A stretch of 64,000 nucleotides of DNA from Nannocystis punicea (GTDB lineage Bacteria; Myxococcota_A; Polyangia; Nannocystales; Nannocystaceae): NCBI RefSeq assembly GCF_026965555.1, contig NZ_CP114040.1, forward strand, positions 8,034,001 to 8,098,000, written 5' to 3'. Under the pieces are notes generated by a model. That model was not told the origin of the DNA. It saw only the letters and a program-made list of their open reading frames with translations, and ran no database searches. Positions 7,158-18,735 of the stretch are shown here, one piece after another. The translations under genes and the position numbers were made by a program. How positions within the stretch are numbered: position 1 is the stretch's first letter; the number at the start of each line of letters is the position of its first letter.

Positions 7158-9971
7158 TCACGCGCGGACCAGCAGCGAGACCGGCAGGTCGGCGAATACC
7201 TCGGCCAGCGGCAGCGCGCCGCCACGGTGCTCGGCGCCGGTGAGGAGGTCGCGCCAGCTCGCCGCCCCGCCGAGCTCGAGGCTCTGCTCGCCCCACGCCG
7301 CGCCGAGCGGCCAGGCGGCGCGGCCTCCCATCAGCGTGTACGTCAGCCGCGGCACCACGCAGACGAGCTCCTGCTCGCCGTGCCCGCGGCGGAACGCCAC
7401 CACGTGCTTGCCGGCGGCGATCGGCGCGTAGCTGCCCGCGAGATAGAGCGCCCGCTGCCGGCGGCGATGCACGAGGCCGAGGTGCAGGATCATCAGCTTG
7501 ATCCGTCCGTCGAGGTAGTTCGCCAGCAGCTCGCGGGCGCGGCCCGCCGGGTCGGACGCCCGCGCCTGGATGTCGGCCAGCGCCTGCCGCCGCCGCTCGT
7601 AGTCGACGGGCCGGCGATTGTCGGGATCGACGAAGGAGAAGTTCCACAGCTCGCCGCCCTGGTAGGTGTCGGGCACGCCGGGCGAGGCGAGCCGCAGGCA
7701 CAGCTGCGCCAGCCCGTTGACGGCGCCGTGGAGGGCGATCTTGCGGGCCAGCGCCGCGGCCGGACCGCAGAAGCCGGGGTGCGCCAGCATCTCGCGCACG
7801 AATTTCTGCACCGCGGCGTCGTACTCCGGGTCGGCGGAGATCCAGCTGGTGTGCTCCTTGGCCTCGCGCGTGGCCTTCTCCATGGTCGCGGCGACTCGAT
7901 CGACGAACGCGGGCGGGACCGCGTCGCCCTCGCCGAGCTCGTCGAGCGGCAGGCCGCCCACGACTGTCTGATAGAACAGGTAGGCGTCGTTGCGGCTCGG
8001 CGCGAGCTCGCCGTCGACCTCGGTCCGGTGCGGCCGCGCCATCCGGCTCCACGCCGAGACCGCCCGCCGCCACTCGTCCGGCAGCTCCGACAGCACCGCC
8101 AGCCGCGCCCGCAGGTCCTCGCCGCGCTTGGTGTCGTGCGTCGCGGTGGTCGTCATCGTCCGCGGGGACCACTCGCGCTGGCGCCGGTTGTGCGCGTGGA
8201 ACTCGTCGACCGCGGCGCCGAACGAGCCCGGGTCGCAGCCGACCTCGTTGAGGCAGACCAGCCGGTTGTAGCGGTAGAACGCGGTGTCCTCGAGGCCCTT
8301 GGCGATCACCGGGCCGGTCAGCTGGGCGAAGCGCATGGCGAAGCGCACCGCCTCGGCGCGGACACCTGCCTCTTCGGGCAGGTTGCGCAGCATCAACAGG
8401 TCGCGCAAGAACTCGAACACGCTGACGTCGAGGTCGGGTCGGCGGCGCCGGGCCCGGCGCAGGGCGCGGTCGATGCACGCGTCGTCGCTCGCGGTCCGCG
8501 TGCCGTCGGGCCGCACGTAGGTGCGATAGACCGGGAACGCCGCGATCGTCTCGACGATCGCGCTGGTCAGGCTGATGCGGGTGAAGTCCCGCGAGCGCCG
8601 GCTCGCCTGGGCGATCCGCTCGAGCCGGTGCGCGAGCATGTGGATCTCGCTCGACAGGCTGGCGCGCAGGATCGCGATCTGCGACGCGTGGGCGACCGAC
8701 GCGTAGTCGCCCTCGGCGGCGATGAAGCGGTGATAGAAGCGAGTCAGCCGCGGCCCCGCCTCGGCGCGGATCCACAGGCCGTTGACGGCCGCGAGGAAGT
8801 CGTAGCCGGTGGTCCCGTCGACCTGCCAGTGCCGCGGCAGCGCCTCGCCGGGCTCCAAGATCTTCTCGATCACGAGGTACAGCGGCTGCGTGTCCGCCGG
8901 CGCGTGCGCCCGCGCCTCGGCCTGCAGCACCTCGAAGTAGGCCGCGGGGTCGTAGAGGCCGTCGGTGTGGTCGAGCCGCAGGCCGGTGATCCGGCCCTCG
9001 GAGACCTTGCGCAACACGAGCGCGTGCGCGGCCGAGAACACCGCGGGGTCCTCCATCTTGATCGCCGCGAGCTCGTTGACATCGAAGAAGCGGCGGTAGT
9101 TGATCTCCTCGGTGGCGACCCGCCAGAAGCTCAGGCGGTAGACCTGCTCGCCCAGGAAGGTCTCGAGGGCGTCGAAGCTGCGCGGGTCGCCGGGGGTCCC
9201 CGCGAGCTCGTGGAGCGTCGCGTCGACGGCGGCGGCGATCGCCTCCGACTCGCCGAGCAGCGCGGCGAGGCGGCGCTTGATCACGTCCTTCTCGCGGGCC
9301 CGCTGCTCGCGCGCGTCGGCCGGCGTGCTCGACTCGCCGGGCAGGTGATCGATCGCCGTCAGCACGCTGTGGAGCTCGGCCAGCGTCGAGTCGTCGGCCG
9401 CGAGCGTCAGGCGGGCCAGCGCCGGCCGCAAGATCCGCGGCAACGAATTGATCGCGGCCGGCAGGCGGCGCTCGTAGTAGGCGACGAAGAAGCTCCCCCC
9501 GTCGCGGACGACCTTCAGCTCGCCGGCCTCGAGCGCCTCGCCGAACTGACGCCCGAGGATCGGCAGCAGCACCTTGCCGGCCATGCCGACCTTCGGCGGC
9601 GCCCACTCGATGTCGAACCAGCCCTCGTGAAGCGAGGCCTCGCCGCTCTCGAGCACGTCGTTCCACCAGCGGTTCTCGCCGCTGCCGATGCCCATGTGGT
9701 TCGGCACGAAGTCGAGCACGTGGCCGAGGCCGCGGGCGCGGAGGTGGTCGGTCCAGGCGTCGTAGTCGGCCTCGTCGCCGAGCTCGGGGCCGAGGCGCCC
9801 GTGATCGACGATGTTGTAGCCGTGGGTGCTGCCGCGCTCGGCGTGGAGGTACGGCGAGGTGTAGACGGCGTCGACGCCGAGGGCGTCGAGGTAGTCGGTG
9901 ATCGCGTCGGCGGCGCGGAAGCCGAAGCCGGCGTGGAGCTGCAGGCGATAGGTCGAGGCGGGGATCGTCAC
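7158..9971 (-). CDS. treY: Maltooligosyl trehalose synthase
   Basis: 937 residues, somewhat long for TreY. The enzyme isomerises the reducing-end alpha-1,4 bond of a maltooligosaccharide to alpha,alpha-1,1, giving maltooligosyl-trehalose in the cytoplasm. Diagnostic GH13 features are the start IPASTYRLQLHAGFGF, the region I motif DFVPNHMG, the nucleophile region LRLDHTDGL, the segment FYRYNRLVCLNEVG and, near the C-terminus, DTYQGGELWNFSFVDPDNRR. The start is a GTG (9971-9969) overlapping the TGA of treZ, so it is translationally coupled to treZ. It is the third enzyme of the treX-treZ-treY operon. Confidence 0.96.
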   Translation of the reverse strand: MTIPASTYRLQLHAGFGFRAADAITDYLDALGVDAVYTSPYLHAERGSTHGYNIVDHGRLGPELGDEADYDAWTDHLRARGLGHVLDFVPNHMGIGSGENRWWNDVLESGEASLHEGWFDIEWAPPKVGMAGKVLLPILGRQFGEALEAGELKVVRDGGSFFVAYYERRLPAAINSLPRILRPALARLTLAADDSTLAELHSVLTAIDHLPGESSTPADAREQRAREKDVIKRRLAALLGESEAIAAAVDATLHELAGTPGDPRSFDALETFLGEQVYRLSFWRVATEEINYRRFFDVNELAAIKMEDPAVFSAAHALVLRKVSEGRITGLRLDHTDGLYDPAAYFEVLQAEARAHAPADTQPLYLVIEKILEPGEALPRHWQVDGTTGYDFLAAVNGLWIRAEAGPRLTRFYHRFIAAEGDYASVAHASQIAILRASLSSEIHMLAHRLERIAQASRRSRDFTRISLTSAIVETIAAFPVYRTYVRPDGTRTASDDACIDRALRRARRRRPDLDVSVFEFLRDLLMLRNLPEEAGVRAEAVRFAMRFAQLTGPVIAKGLEDTAFYRYNRLVCLNEVGCDPGSFGAAVDEFHAHNRRQREWSPRTMTTTATHDTKRGEDLRARLAVLSELPDEWRRAVSAWSRMARPHRTEVDGELAPSRNDAYLFYQTVVGGLPLDELGEGDAVPPAFVDRVAATMEKATREAKEHTSWISADPEYDAAVQKFVREMLAHPGFCGPAAALARKIALHGAVNGLAQLCLRLASPGVPDTYQGGELWNFSFVDPDNRRPVDYERRRQALADIQARASDPAGRARELLANYLDGRIKLMILHLGLVHRRRQRALYLAGSYAPIAAGKHVVAFRRGHGEQELVCVVPRLTYTLMGGRAAWPLGAAWGEQSLELGGAASWRDLLTGAEHRGGALPLAEVFADLPVSLLVRA

Positions 9972-11765
9972 GGCGCGTCTCCGTCGCCGGCGTAGATCGC
10001 CGCGCGCGCCGGCGGCAGGTCGGGGTGCACCTCGGCGCCGCTGGTCAGCAGCGGGCGCCAGCGGCGTCCCGCGAGCGCGGCCGGCGGGCCCGGGTCAGCG
10101 CGCGGACCGAAGTCGACGACGAGCAGGCGGTCGCCGCCAGGGCCGCTGCGCATGACCCAAAGGACATCCTCATCGGATGTCCCCACGGACATGCTCGATC
10201 GGTCCTGTACCTTGAGCGTGAGGTCGCGCCGCCGCAGGCCGAGCAGCGCGCGGTAGAGCGCGAGTACCCCGGCGTGCGGGCCCCTGTCGCGCTCGGACCA
10301 GTCGAGGCGCGAGCGCTCGAAGGTCTCGGCCTGCTGCGGATCGGGGATCCGCTCGCGGCGCTCGGGATCGTGGAACGCGGCGAACAGCTTGAACTCGGCG
10401 CGGCGGCCGGCGGTCACCCGCTCGCCGAGCTCCTGCGGGTGATCCGTGAAGTACTGCCACGGCGCGCTCGCGGCCCACTCCTGGCCCATGAACAGCAGCG
10501 GCGTCATCGGCAGGAACAGCAGCAGCGCCGAGGCGGCGCAGTACCTGTCGAGCTCCGTCAGGTGGTGCAGGCGCTCGCCGAGGGCCCGGTTGCCGATCTG
10601 GTCGTGGTTCTGCAGGCAGTAGACGAACGACTGCGCCGCGAGGCCGCTGGCGTCGGCGCCGCGCGGCTTGCCCGACGGCGGCCACGCCTGGCCCTCGTAG
10701 ACGAAGCCGCGCTCGATGCAGCGGGCGAGGTCGGCGACGCGCGGCTCGAAGGCGGCGTAGTAGCCGTCGCGCTCGCCGGTCACCAGGACGTGGACGACGT
10801 GGTGGAAATCGTCGGCCCAGATCGCGTCGAGGCCGCGCTGGAGCACCAGCGCCGGATCGTTGGTCTCGTCCTCGGCGATGAGCAAATGGTGGTGCGGCAG
10901 GCCGCGGACGTCGGCCGCGAGCTCGGCGAGGATCGGCGGCTCGTCGGGGTCGAACATCGCGTGCGTGGCGTCGAGGCGCAGGCCGTCGAAGCCGAACTCC
11001 GTCAGCCAGTAGCGGGCGTTGGCCACCACGAAGCGGCGCATCGCCGGCGTGGCGAAGTTCAGGGCGTCGCCCCACGGCGTCTGCACTTCGTGGGCGAAGT
11101 ACTCCGGGCTGTAGCTGGCGAGGTAGTTCCCCTCCGGCCCGAAGTGGTTGTAGACGACGTCGAGGAGGACGTTCATGCCGAGCAAATGCGCGGCGTCGAC
11201 GAGCGCGCGCAGGTCGTCGGGCCGGCCGTAGCCGGCGTACGGCGCGAAGTGGCCGACGCCGTCGTAACCCCACCCGCGCGCCCCCGGGAAGCTCGACAGC
11301 GGCATCAGCTCGATCGCGGTGACCCCGAGCTCGGTCAGCAGCGGCAACTTCGCGGCCGCCGCCGCGAACGTCCCCTCGGGCGTGAAGGTGCCGACGTGCA
11401 GCTCGTAGATCACGCACTCCGCCAGCGGCCGCGGCCGCCAGTCGGTCGCGCGCGGCTCGTGGCGCCCGCGGACGACCTCGGCCGGGCCGTGGACCCCGTA
11501 CGGCAAGGCGCGCGCGTACGGGTCGGGGACCTCGGCGTCGTCCAGCTGGAAGCGGTAGAGCGCGCCCTCGGGCAGGTCGTAGGTCGCCTCGAACAGGCCG
11601 TCGCCGAGGCCGTGCAGCGGCAGCTCGGCGCGGGCTCGCGGCGGCTCGCCGTCGTGCGATCGCTCGTAGACGACGACGGCGACCTGCGCCGCGCGGGTGC
11701 TCCACACGCGGAAGCGGACGCCGTCCGGAACCAGCGCGGCGCCGAGATCGGGCATGGTCGAAGGT

Positions 11766-11776
<11 letters not shown>
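9968..11776 (-). CDS. treZ: Maltooligosyl trehalose trehalohydrolase
   Basis: 602 residues from ATG 11776 (alternative ATG 11755). The enzyme hydrolyses maltooligosyl-trehalose to release trehalose. It has an N-terminal E-set domain (GVRFRVWSTRAAQVAVVVYE) and a GH13 core with the typical GYDGVGHFAPYAGYG, DVVYNHFGPEGNYL, GLRLDATHAM and CLQNHDQIGNRALGERL. It also has LPMTPLLFMGQEW and a short C-terminal domain. The start overlaps the glgX/treX stop by 11 bp, and its TGA overlaps the GTG of treY. Oddity: about 65 codons before the end, the sequence RSSMSVGTSDEDVLWVMRS is encoded by a palindromic repeat (10151-10193) that also occurs at other sites in the window, so a mobile repeat seems to have entered in frame. 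Confidence 0.95.
10151..10193. repeat. Palindromic repeat inside treZ
   Basis: Starts with CATGACCCAA and contains a perfect 8-bp inverted repeat, GGACATCC/GGATGTCC (10162-10169 and 10175-10182, 5-nt loop), followed by CGGACATG. The same opening and closely similar interior occur on the other strand at 26371-26415, and GGGTCATG plus GGACATG palindromes occur at 6252-6323. Here the element lies in frame within the treZ coding region and adds roughly 14 codons before the last part of the C-terminal domain. Confidence 0.65.
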
Positions 11777-13910
<2,134 letters not shown>

Positions 13911-14170
13911 CGGCCTCGGGAGTTGGCCAGGATCCCCGGGCCCGGGGCCGCCAGAGCCGGCCGGCGCGGGCCGATGCGGCCCTGCCGGCGCAAGACGCGA
14001 CACCCGGCGCGCCGCCGGAACTCCGCCGAGTCGCGCACCTCGACGAAGGCTTCACGTCCGTCGAGAGGTCCGGCGCACGCGCACGCCCTCCCTGCATCGA
14101 AGCATTCTCGGGTTCGGACCGGCGAGGCACAGGACGCGCGCCGCTCCCGATTCTCCACATCGCGGTGAAA

Positions 14171-15628
14171 TCAGTCCGCCTTGAGGGCGCGCACCCAGAC
14201 GTTGCCGTCCTCGCCGAGCACGTTCGACTGGCCGGCGAGGACCAGGAAGCCCGGGCCCCAGCCGGCGTCGGTGGCCTCGTCGTAGAGGTCGATGTCCTCG
14301 TTGTTGTAGGTGTGCGTCCACAGGCGGGCGCCGTCGCCGGCGTAGAAGGCGGCGAACACGTCGTCGAACTGCCCCGGCGCGACGTGGAAGCCGGAGGCGA
14401 AGATCTGCTCGTCGGGGCCGACCGCGAGGCCGTTGCCGGTGCCGTAGAGAAATTCGTGGTCGTGGATGTCGATCCACTTCTCCGCCAGATCGGCGCCGAC
14501 GCGCCGCACCGCGAAGTCGTAGCCAGTGACGCCCTCCGGCCGGCGACGCCCGACGAGGGCGATGTCGCCGTCGGCGCCGACGGCCTCGGCGTCGAACCAC
14601 GCGCCGCCGGGGTGCTCCTCGACGTCGACGCTGACGATGGCGCCGCCCTCGTCGACGACCACCAGCAACGGCCGGCTCCAATTCTCGTCGTCGAACACGA
14701 CCCCGGCGACCAGCACGCCGCCTTCGGTCTTGACGAGGCCGTAGCCGGCCGCGCGCGAGAAGTCGGCCTGGGTGACGGTCTTCCACTCGGCCTCGCCCGT
14801 GGCGAGGTCGTGGCGCCGGACGCTCAGTTGCGTGTCGTCGAGGGTCAGGTCCTCGGCGCCCGTCGAGTAGAGCTTGCCGTCGGCGAACAGGAGGCCCGAG
14901 ACCGAGGCGCCGATCATGTCGACCGGCGGCTCGATGAAGGTCCAGCCCTCGTCGCCGTCGGGGTCGAACGAGCGCACGACCGGGCTCGCCATGTCCTTCA
15001 CCGTCTCCTCGGCGCCGGCGGCGTAGATCGTGCCGTCGTCGCCGATCACCACCGCAGAGAAGACGTTGGGCAGCCCGTTCTTGTCGGGGTAGGTCCTCTT
15101 CCACAGCTCGGTGCCGTCGGGGTCGAGGGCGATGAGCAACATGTCGCTGTCGGTCGGACTGACGCCCTCCCTGCCGGCGATGACGATCTTGCCGGTCGGG
15201 TCGACGGCGACTGCCCCGACGCTGTCGTACTCGCCCGCCGCGCCGTTGTGGCTGTAGGTCCAGAGCACCGCGCCGGTCCGCTTGCACTTCTTGTCGCAGC
15301 CGTCGTCGGGCTCGTCGTTGCCGTCGTCGCAGACTTCACTCTCGGCGACGACGCCGTCGCCGCAGACGGCCGGGGCGGGCCCGGTGGTCGTGGCGGTCGG
15401 CTCGGTGGTCGGTTCGGAGGTCGGCTCGCTGCTGCTCGTGCTCGTGGTCGTGGTGAGGTCCGGCTCGCTCGTGTCCGAGGTCGTGGTCGTCGTGCCGGGC
15501 TCGTCGTCGGTGCCGGACTCGGTGGTCGTGGCTTCCGAGGGGCAGGCGGTCAGGAGCCAGGGACCGAGAGACAGCGCCGCGAGCCGCGTTGCGACCCTCC
15601 GGCGCAGCGACAGAGGCGCTGGCGACAT
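14171..15628 (-). CDS. Lipoprotein with Thr/Ser-rich linker, DUF4215-like Cys repeat and PQQ/propeller-like domain
   Basis: 485 residues from ATG 15628. The signal peptide ends in the lipobox LLTAC (Cys29). A long Thr/Ser/Glu linker runs from about residue 33 to 85. Next comes one copy of the myxobacterial Cys-rich repeat, CGDGVVAESEVCDDGND followed by DGCDKKCKRTG. The rest is a repetitive beta structure of the type IVIAGREG, TIYAAGAEE, GLVKTEGGVLVAG, resembling the delta-60/quinoprotein repeat proteins that are common as myxobacterial surface lipoproteins. The function is unknown, with a probable location on the outer membrane. It is divergently transcribed from the alpha/beta hydrolase gene. 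Confidence 0.88.
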   Translation of the reverse strand: MSPAPLSLRRRVATRLAALSLGPWLLTACPSEATTTESGTDDEPGTTTTTSDTSEPDLTTTTSTSSSEPTSEPTTEPTATTTGPAPAVCGDGVVAESEVCDDGNDEPDDGCDKKCKRTGAVLWTYSHNGAAGEYDSVGAVAVDPTGKIVIAGREGVSPTDSDMLLIALDPDGTELWKRTYPDKNGLPNVFSAVVIGDDGTIYAAGAEETVKDMASPVVRSFDPDGDEGWTFIEPPVDMIGASVSGLLFADGKLYSTGAEDLTLDDTQLSVRRHDLATGEAEWKTVTQADFSRAAGYGLVKTEGGVLVAGVVFDDENWSRPLLVVVDEGGAIVSVDVEEHPGGAWFDAEAVGADGDIALVGRRRPEGVTGYDFAVRRVGADLAEKWIDIHDHEFLYGTGNGLAVGPDEQIFASGFHVAPGQFDDVFAAFYAGDGARLWTHTYNNEDIDLYDEATDAGWGPGFLVLAGQSNVLGEDGNVWVRALKAD

Positions 15629-16142
15629 GGCCGGCGAGCTCGCGGGCTCGCGGCGAACCTCGCCGATACGGGCGGGAAGGTGATTCTGGGCGGCAAAAAC
15701 TACGATTGAGGCGGGGACTTCGGGGCGGGCGATGACGGGCGACATGACGAACTCCGTGGTGCGAGGGGCAAGTGCCGCCAACCGGGCGATTGATCTCCGG
15801 GGCTCGCAATTTTTTTCGCCGCAGGTCACGCCAGGTCCTGCGCGTCCGCGCGCTCGAGTGAGCAACGGCCGCCGCCCACCACGAACGAGCCGCCGGCGGC
15901 GAATCACCCTCCGGGTGCCCCTTCATAAAGGACACCCAGTCGGCGCTCTCGCGCCTTCACACCTTCACTCGCCGAACCGTCGGGCGAAACGAATGCGATG
16001 TGGAGCGGGCCCCTGCGCCGGATGCTGCTCCCAGTGCACCGGTCGCTCCCGAGCCGGCGGGAGGTCGCCGTGCGCCGGCGCCGGCCCCATCGACGCCGCT
16101 CCGAGGGGTACCGCGGGGATCGCTGCGCCAGCTCGCAGGACC
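15629..16142. other. Divergent intergenic region with imperfect hairpin
   Basis: 514 bp lie between the start of the lipoprotein gene (minus strand) and the start of the hydrolase gene (plus strand), so promoters for both are expected here. A run of seven T occurs near 15810. An imperfect inverted repeat, GGGTGCCCCTT-cat-AAAGGACACCC, lies at about 15913-15937. It looks a little like the palindromic repeats at 6256 and 10162, but I cannot align it convincingly with them. No gene could be supported. Confidence 0.4.
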
Positions 16143-17033
16143 ATGGTACAGCACCTGTCATCCACCTCGGTCGGCTCGACGCGCGTGCCCGAAGTCATCG
16201 ACATCCCCGACCCTCTCGCCGGCCCAGGTGCGGTGGGCCAGTTGCGGATCGAACGCCAGGCGGGGCCGGGAGACGTCCCTGCGCCGCCGCTCGTGATCGT
16301 CGGCGGCATGACGCAGACCCTGTCGAGCTGGAGCGGACAGCTCCGGCCGTTGTCGGCGCAGCGTCCGGTCGTCGTCTACGAGGCGCGTGGGCAAGGGCAG
16401 ACCCGGCTCGCAGTGCACGACGTGTCGCCGCCGGTCCACGTGACCGACTTCGAACACCTGCTCGACGCGCTCGGCATCGCCGGACCGGTCGACCTCTGCG
16501 GCTTCTCGTTCGGCGGCCGAATCGCGCTCGGCATCGCGGCGGAGCGGCCGGAGCGGGTGCGCCGGCTGGTGTTGTCGGGCGTCGGCGCCGGCCGTGAGGT
16601 CCTCGGCCGCGTGATCGTCCGCGCCTGGCGCGAGGCGCTGCGGACCGGCGACCTCGAAGCCCTGGCCTGGCTCAGCCTCGCAGACACTCTCGGCCCGCGG
16701 TTCCTCGCCGAGAACGAGTCGGTCCTCGCCGCGCTCGTCAAGGCGACCGTGCGCCGCAACTCCCATGCGAGCATCGTCGCCCTGTTCGCGCAGATGCTGG
16801 ACGACGCCCCCGACTCGCCGTGGGCGCCGCTCCACCTGGCCCCGCGGGTGCGCGCGCCGACGCTGCTGCTGGCCGGCGAGTTCGACCGCCTGGCCGCGCC
16901 GAGCGACCTGCAAGCGCTCGCAGCGGCGTTCGCCGGCCCCGCGCGCGCCCAGGTGCTGCCCGGCGTCGGCCACACCGTGGCCATCGAGGCCCCCGAACCC
17001 TGGCGCGCCCTGGTCCTCGACTTCCTGGCGTGA
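16143..17033 (+). CDS. Alpha/beta hydrolase
   Basis: 296 residues from ATG 16143; the frame is open far upstream but loses protein character. The alpha/beta-hydrolase fold is shown by the oxyanion-side motif VIVGGMTQTLSSW, the nucleophile elbow GFSFGG (Ser in GxSxG), the acid residue in LLLAGEFDRLAAP and the catalytic His in VLPGVGHTVAIE. Family members are esterases, thioesterases or lactonases; the substrate is unknown. It converges on the fatty-acyl-AMP ligase gene with 49 bp between the stops, so it could functionally accompany the ACP/ligase operon as a thioesterase. That is inference from position only. Confidence 0.9.
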   Translation: MVQHLSSTSVGSTRVPEVIDIPDPLAGPGAVGQLRIERQAGPGDVPAPPLVIVGGMTQTLSSWSGQLRPLSAQRPVVVYEARGQGQTRLAVHDVSPPVHVTDFEHLLDALGIAGPVDLCGFSFGGRIALGIAAERPERVRRLVLSGVGAGREVLGRVIVRAWREALRTGDLEALAWLSLADTLGPRFLAENESVLAALVKATVRRNSHASIVALFAQMLDDAPDSPWAPLHLAPRVRAPTLLLAGEFDRLAAPSDLQALAAAFAGPARAQVLPGVGHTVAIEAPEPWRALVLDFLA

Positions 17034-17082
17034 GAGGCCGACACTCGGCGCGTCGAGCCCGACGCCCGACCTGCTCACCGGC

Positions 17083-18735
17083 TCACAGCGGCTCGCCGCG
17101 GCCGAGCGCCGCCGCGATCTCGCGCCGGCGCAGCTTGCCGCTGGTCGTCTTCGGCAGCGCCCCCGGGGCCACCAGCGCGATGCGGTCGACCGTCACTCCG
17201 CGCGATTGCAGCGCCCTGTCGAGGCGCTCGCGCAGGTCCTTTTGTTCCTGTCCTTCGAGACGTGTCTCGACGACCAGGTACGCCACCTCCGTCTCGAGCT
17301 CCGGCTCGCGCACCCCGACCGCCGCCACGCCGCCGGCGCGGACGCCCTCGACCTCTGCGGCGATGTCTTCGATCACCGTCGGGATCAGGTTGAGCCCGCC
17401 GCGGATGATGATGTCCTTGCAGCGGCCGGTGATGAACAGCTCGCCGCGGTCGACGAAGCCGAGGTCCCCGGTGCGCAGCCAGCCCTCGGCGAGCGCCTCT
17501 TCGCTGGCCGCCGGGTCCTTGTAATAGCCCTGCATCAGCGTCGACGCGCACACGCGGATCTCGCCCACCCGTCGCTCCGGCAGCAATTCGCCGGCCGCGT
17601 CGACGATGCGCACCTTCGTCTCCGGGATCGGTCGGCCCACCGCCACCAGCTCGAGCGCGTGCGGCTCGTCGGACTGCGTCACCACCCCGTCGCGCTCGAG
17701 CGCCGCGCGATCGATCCGCAGCACCCGCGTCGGCGCCAACAGGCGCGGGAAGCTCACCGCCACAGTCGCCTCCGCCAGCCCGTAGACCGGGAAGAACGCC
17801 TCCGCGCGGAACTTCGTCGGCGCGAACGCGTCGGCGAACCGGCGCAGCAGCGGCGCCGCGATCGGCTCGGCGCCGATCATCGCGCACTCCCACGCCGACA
17901 GGTCGTAGCCGGCCGCGATCGCCTTGGGCGCCAGGCGCAGCAGCATCGCGTAGGCGGACGGCGGCGCGGCGCAGATCGTCGCCTTGAACCGCGCCATCGC
18001 CTCGAGCCACACCAGGGGCCGGCTGCGGAAGTCGAGCGGCGACATCATGTTGGCGGTAAAGCCGTTGTAGAACGGGAACAGCAGCCCGCCGATGAGCCCC
18101 ATGTCGTGGTGCAGCGGCAGCCACGACACCGCCACCGACGCCTCGTGGCTCGGCAGCACCCGGCTCATGCACGCCAGGTGGCGCACCAGTCGCTCGTGCG
18201 TCAGCACCACCCCGCGCGGCTTGCCGGTGCTGCCGCTGGTCAGCTGGATCAGCGCAGTCTCGCCCGCGAATTGATCGGGGTGCGGCAGGCCGCTCATCGT
18301 CTCGCTCGCAGTCAGCTCCTCGGCCACGTGCACCGGCAGCCGCGCCGACGCCGGCGCGAACCCGGCCAGCGCCGTCGACAGCACCAGCGCGCGCGCGTCG
18401 AGCCTGGCGGCAGTGTCCTCGAGCTGGGCGATGAAGCCGCCGAGGTCCGTGAGGCGAAACGGCAGGCCGATCTGGATCGGCACCGCGCCGATCGACCACG
18501 CGCCGAACAGGGTCAGCACCGACGATTCGACGTCGGTCACGAGCATCAGCACGTGGTCACCGGGGCGCACCCCGCGGGCCCACAGCCCCGCGGCGGCCCG
18601 GCGGGCCCCGTCCCAGTAGCCGGCCCAGGTGCGCTCGCGCCACTCGTCGCCGGCCCCGCGGCAGCGCAGCGCCACCTCCTCGGCGCGGCTCTCTGCGCGC
18701 GCCTTCAGCATGCCCGCCAGAGTCCGCGCGCTCAC
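17083..18735 (-). CDS. Fatty-acyl-AMP ligase (FAAL-like, adenylate-forming)
   Basis: 550 residues from GTG 18735, whose GTGA overlaps the TGA of the methyltransferase gene. It is an adenylate-forming enzyme with the P-loop LTSGSTGKPRGVVLTH. FAAL-type signatures follow: VSWLPLHHDMGLIGGLLFPFYNG, AMIGAEPI, FFPVYGLAEATVAVS, WLRTGDLGF, GRCKDIIIRGGLNLIP and the C-terminal Lys motif PKTTSGKLRR. FAALs activate fatty acids as acyl-adenylates and load them onto an acyl carrier protein instead of CoA. An ACP encoded two genes upstream in the same operon is the obvious acceptor. The operon order is ACP, methyltransferase, ligase. Confidence 0.9.
   Translation of the reverse strand: MSARTLAGMLKARAESRAEEVALRCRGAGDEWRERTWAGYWDGARRAAAGLWARGVRPGDHVLMLVTDVESSVLTLFGAWSIGAVPIQIGLPFRLTDLGGFIAQLEDTAARLDARALVLSTALAGFAPASARLPVHVAEELTASETMSGLPHPDQFAGETALIQLTSGSTGKPRGVVLTHERLVRHLACMSRVLPSHEASVAVSWLPLHHDMGLIGGLLFPFYNGFTANMMSPLDFRSRPLVWLEAMARFKATICAAPPSAYAMLLRLAPKAIAAGYDLSAWECAMIGAEPIAAPLLRRFADAFAPTKFRAEAFFPVYGLAEATVAVSFPRLLAPTRVLRIDRAALERDGVVTQSDEPHALELVAVGRPIPETKVRIVDAAGELLPERRVGEIRVCASTLMQGYYKDPAASEEALAEGWLRTGDLGFVDRGELFITGRCKDIIIRGGLNLIPTVIEDIAAEVEGVRAGGVAAVGVREPELETEVAYLVVETRLEGQEQKDLRERLDRALQSRGVTVDRIALVAPGALPKTTSGKLRRREIAAALGRGEPL

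Noticed and set aside
7227..9995. Plus-strand frame of 922 codons opposite treY
   Set aside because: TreY is certain on the minus strand; this frame is its antisense shadow.
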